From the NCBI GenBank assembly GCA_037138535.1, contig JBAXIG010000081.1, forward strand, positions 1-6,341: a stretch of DNA of 6,341 nucleotides. Reading direction: 5' to 3'. Of the stretch, positions 5,350 to 6,341 are shown in pieces. The position numbers and the translations under genes were made by a program. Every line of letters starts with the position of its first letter. The stretch's first letter is position 1. Origin of the DNA: GCA-2737595 sp037138535. Its GTDB lineage: Bacteria; Actinomycetota; Actinomycetes; Nanopelagicales; Nanopelagicaceae. The notes beneath the pieces are model-generated. The model worked only from the letters and a program-made list of their open reading frames with translations. It had not been told where the DNA came from and did not search any database.

Positions 5350-6333
5350 TCAGGCTTGGGGAGGGGCGGAGCGACGAGTACGAAGAATGAAGGTACTGGC
5401 GCCGAGCAAGACGAGCCCAGCTGCCAGTAGACCGATAGAGACGCCGAGGGCCCCACCGAGTGTGGTGATGATGAGCTGGGCGACCCCGAAGGTGGAAGCG
5501 GTCACCGCAGCCACGAGGAAGGGCCAGAGTCGGTTGCGGGAGTAGAGCAGATAGCCCGCGACACTGGTCCCTAAGAAGAGCAGGTAACCGACGATCTCGG
5601 AGCTGCCGATGAAGGCAACTTCCGCGCTGACAAATGCGGTGGCGCTAGCGATGGAGAATCCGAGCATTTTCTCGTGGAAGATGCCGCGCTCTGAAAAGAA
5701 GTACCACGCCATTGCGATAGCGGCAAAGACAAGTGCGGCCACTGCACCACCAAAAATATTCACCGCATCGAGAAAGGCCGTAACGGCAAATATTTTGAAA
5801 GCAAAGAGCGACACGTGACCCACCGAAGTGCGATTACGGAAGTAGGCGAAATCGACCACGACACTTCCCACGATGCTTGCAACAAGTGCCTTCTGCCATG
5901 GTGATGCCACACCGGCAGTAGCAGCGGCAGAAATACCAGCAAAGGAGAAGAGTGTGGCAACAAGCCGTGCACGCACAGGAGATTTTTCACCGCGGTGCAA
6001 GAGAAGTGCCACCGCGGCGAAGATTATTGTAAGCACGAGTAATGTGATGATGCGCCCCATGTTGGAGAGTTGCGACCAGGTACTTCCTAAGATGATGAGA
6101 GTGGCTACGAGAGTGAAAGCGCCACCGACGTAACCACCAATCTCTCCTAAGAGTGATCGGCGACTTCTCTCCTCTATTGCTACAAGTGCTGGTGCTATTG
6201 AATCTTCTGGTCGTGCGAGCTCGACCATGTAGCGCTCGCGGATCTGCTCTGATTGCTCGCTATTGAGCTCGCCGGATGCGACGAGTTCTACGAGCGCGCG
6301 TTCCAGGGCATCAAAACTCACTTCAGATTCCAC
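5350..6333 (-). CDS. Polytopic membrane protein, DUF2157-like (start uncertain, may continue beyond window)
   Basis: I do not recognise a specific function. From the GTG at 6333 the product has 327 residues. A soluble, acidic N-terminal region (about 1-60) contains a helical LVASGELNSEQSEQIRERY segment and resembles the cytoplasmic head of DUF2157 membrane proteins. About ten hydrophobic helices follow between residues 64 and 315, separated by very short loops such as SRNR and FRNRTS. The C terminus is short and basic (RTRRS). No catalytic motif is visible. The start is open: GTG at 6333 or GTG at 6321 are possible, neither with a strong ribosome site, and the frame stays open to the window edge (the codon at 6342-6340 would be NGA, a stop if N is T). 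It precedes the tRNA genes on the same strand, 99 bases away. Confidence 0.7.
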   Translation of the reverse strand: MESEVSFDALERALVELVASGELNSEQSEQIRERYMVELARPEDSIAPALVAIEERSRRSLLGEIGGYVGGAFTLVATLIILGSTWSQLSNMGRIITLLVLTIIFAAVALLLHRGEKSPVRARLVATLFSFAGISAAATAGVASPWQKALVASIVGSVVVDFAYFRNRTSVGHVSLFAFKIFAVTAFLDAVNIFGGAVAALVFAAIAMAWYFFSERGIFHEKMLGFSIASATAFVSAEVAFIGSSEIVGYLLFLGTSVAGYLLYSRNRLWPFLVAAVTASTFGVAQLIITTLGGALGVSIGLLAAGLVLLGASTFILRTRRSAPPQA

Positions 6334-6341
6334 CGCACTTC

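Noticed and set aside
5100..5456. 118-residue open frame on the - strand
   Set aside because: It runs through tRNA-Glu, the tRNA spacer and the promoter region and overlaps the end of the membrane protein gene in another frame; composition is Ser/Pro/Arg-rich and family-less.
1..6341. CRISPR array, insertion sequence, toxin-antitoxin or defence system
   Set aside because: No regularly spaced repeats, transposase motifs or small paired genes were seen on either strand.

Overview
The window looks like a chromosomal segment of an actinobacterium (Actinomycetota). The main reasons are a tRNA-Glu / tRNA-Asp / tRNA-Phe set on one strand, an arrangement known from many actinobacterial genomes, moderate base composition, and GTG/TTG starts alongside ATG. 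A freshwater, small-genome lineage (Nanopelagicales, acI-like), where polyamine-type ABC uptake systems are common, would fit, but that is a guess from general style and not a proven placement.

Layout from left to right. The + strand opens with the C-terminal two thirds of a D-2-hydroxyacid dehydrogenase (to 662), cut by the window edge. After a 177-base convergent spacer, everything else is on the - strand. Read in transcription order (right to left) it comprises: a polytopic membrane protein with a DUF2157-like look (5350-6333, possibly cut at its 5' end); a probable promoter; tRNA-Glu(UUC); tRNA-Asp(GUC); a four-gene ABC importer of the spermidine/putrescine (Pot) type in the order ATPase, lipoprotein binding protein, permease, permease; and tRNA-Phe(GAA).

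The importer genes form one tight operon. The spacer between ATPase and binding-protein genes is 43 bases once the binding protein is given its real TTG start. The spacer between binding protein and first permease is 52 bases, and the two permeases overlap by one base (TAATG). The binding-protein gene is bracketed by two hairpins sharing the stem core GGGTAG/CTACCC, which probably tune its level relative to the membrane parts. Together the proteins would make a complete importer: lipid-anchored receptor, two-permease channel, and cytoplasmic ATPase with a regulatory TOBE domain.

The most notable point is the position of this operon. It lies inside the Glu-Asp-Phe tRNA set, in the same orientation, only 36 bases after tRNA-Asp and 53 bases before tRNA-Phe, with no clear terminator on either side. 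This suggests either insertion of a transporter operon into an ancestral tRNA array or a mixed tRNA-mRNA transcription unit. No mobile element, CRISPR array, integrase or other new defence-like system is visible.
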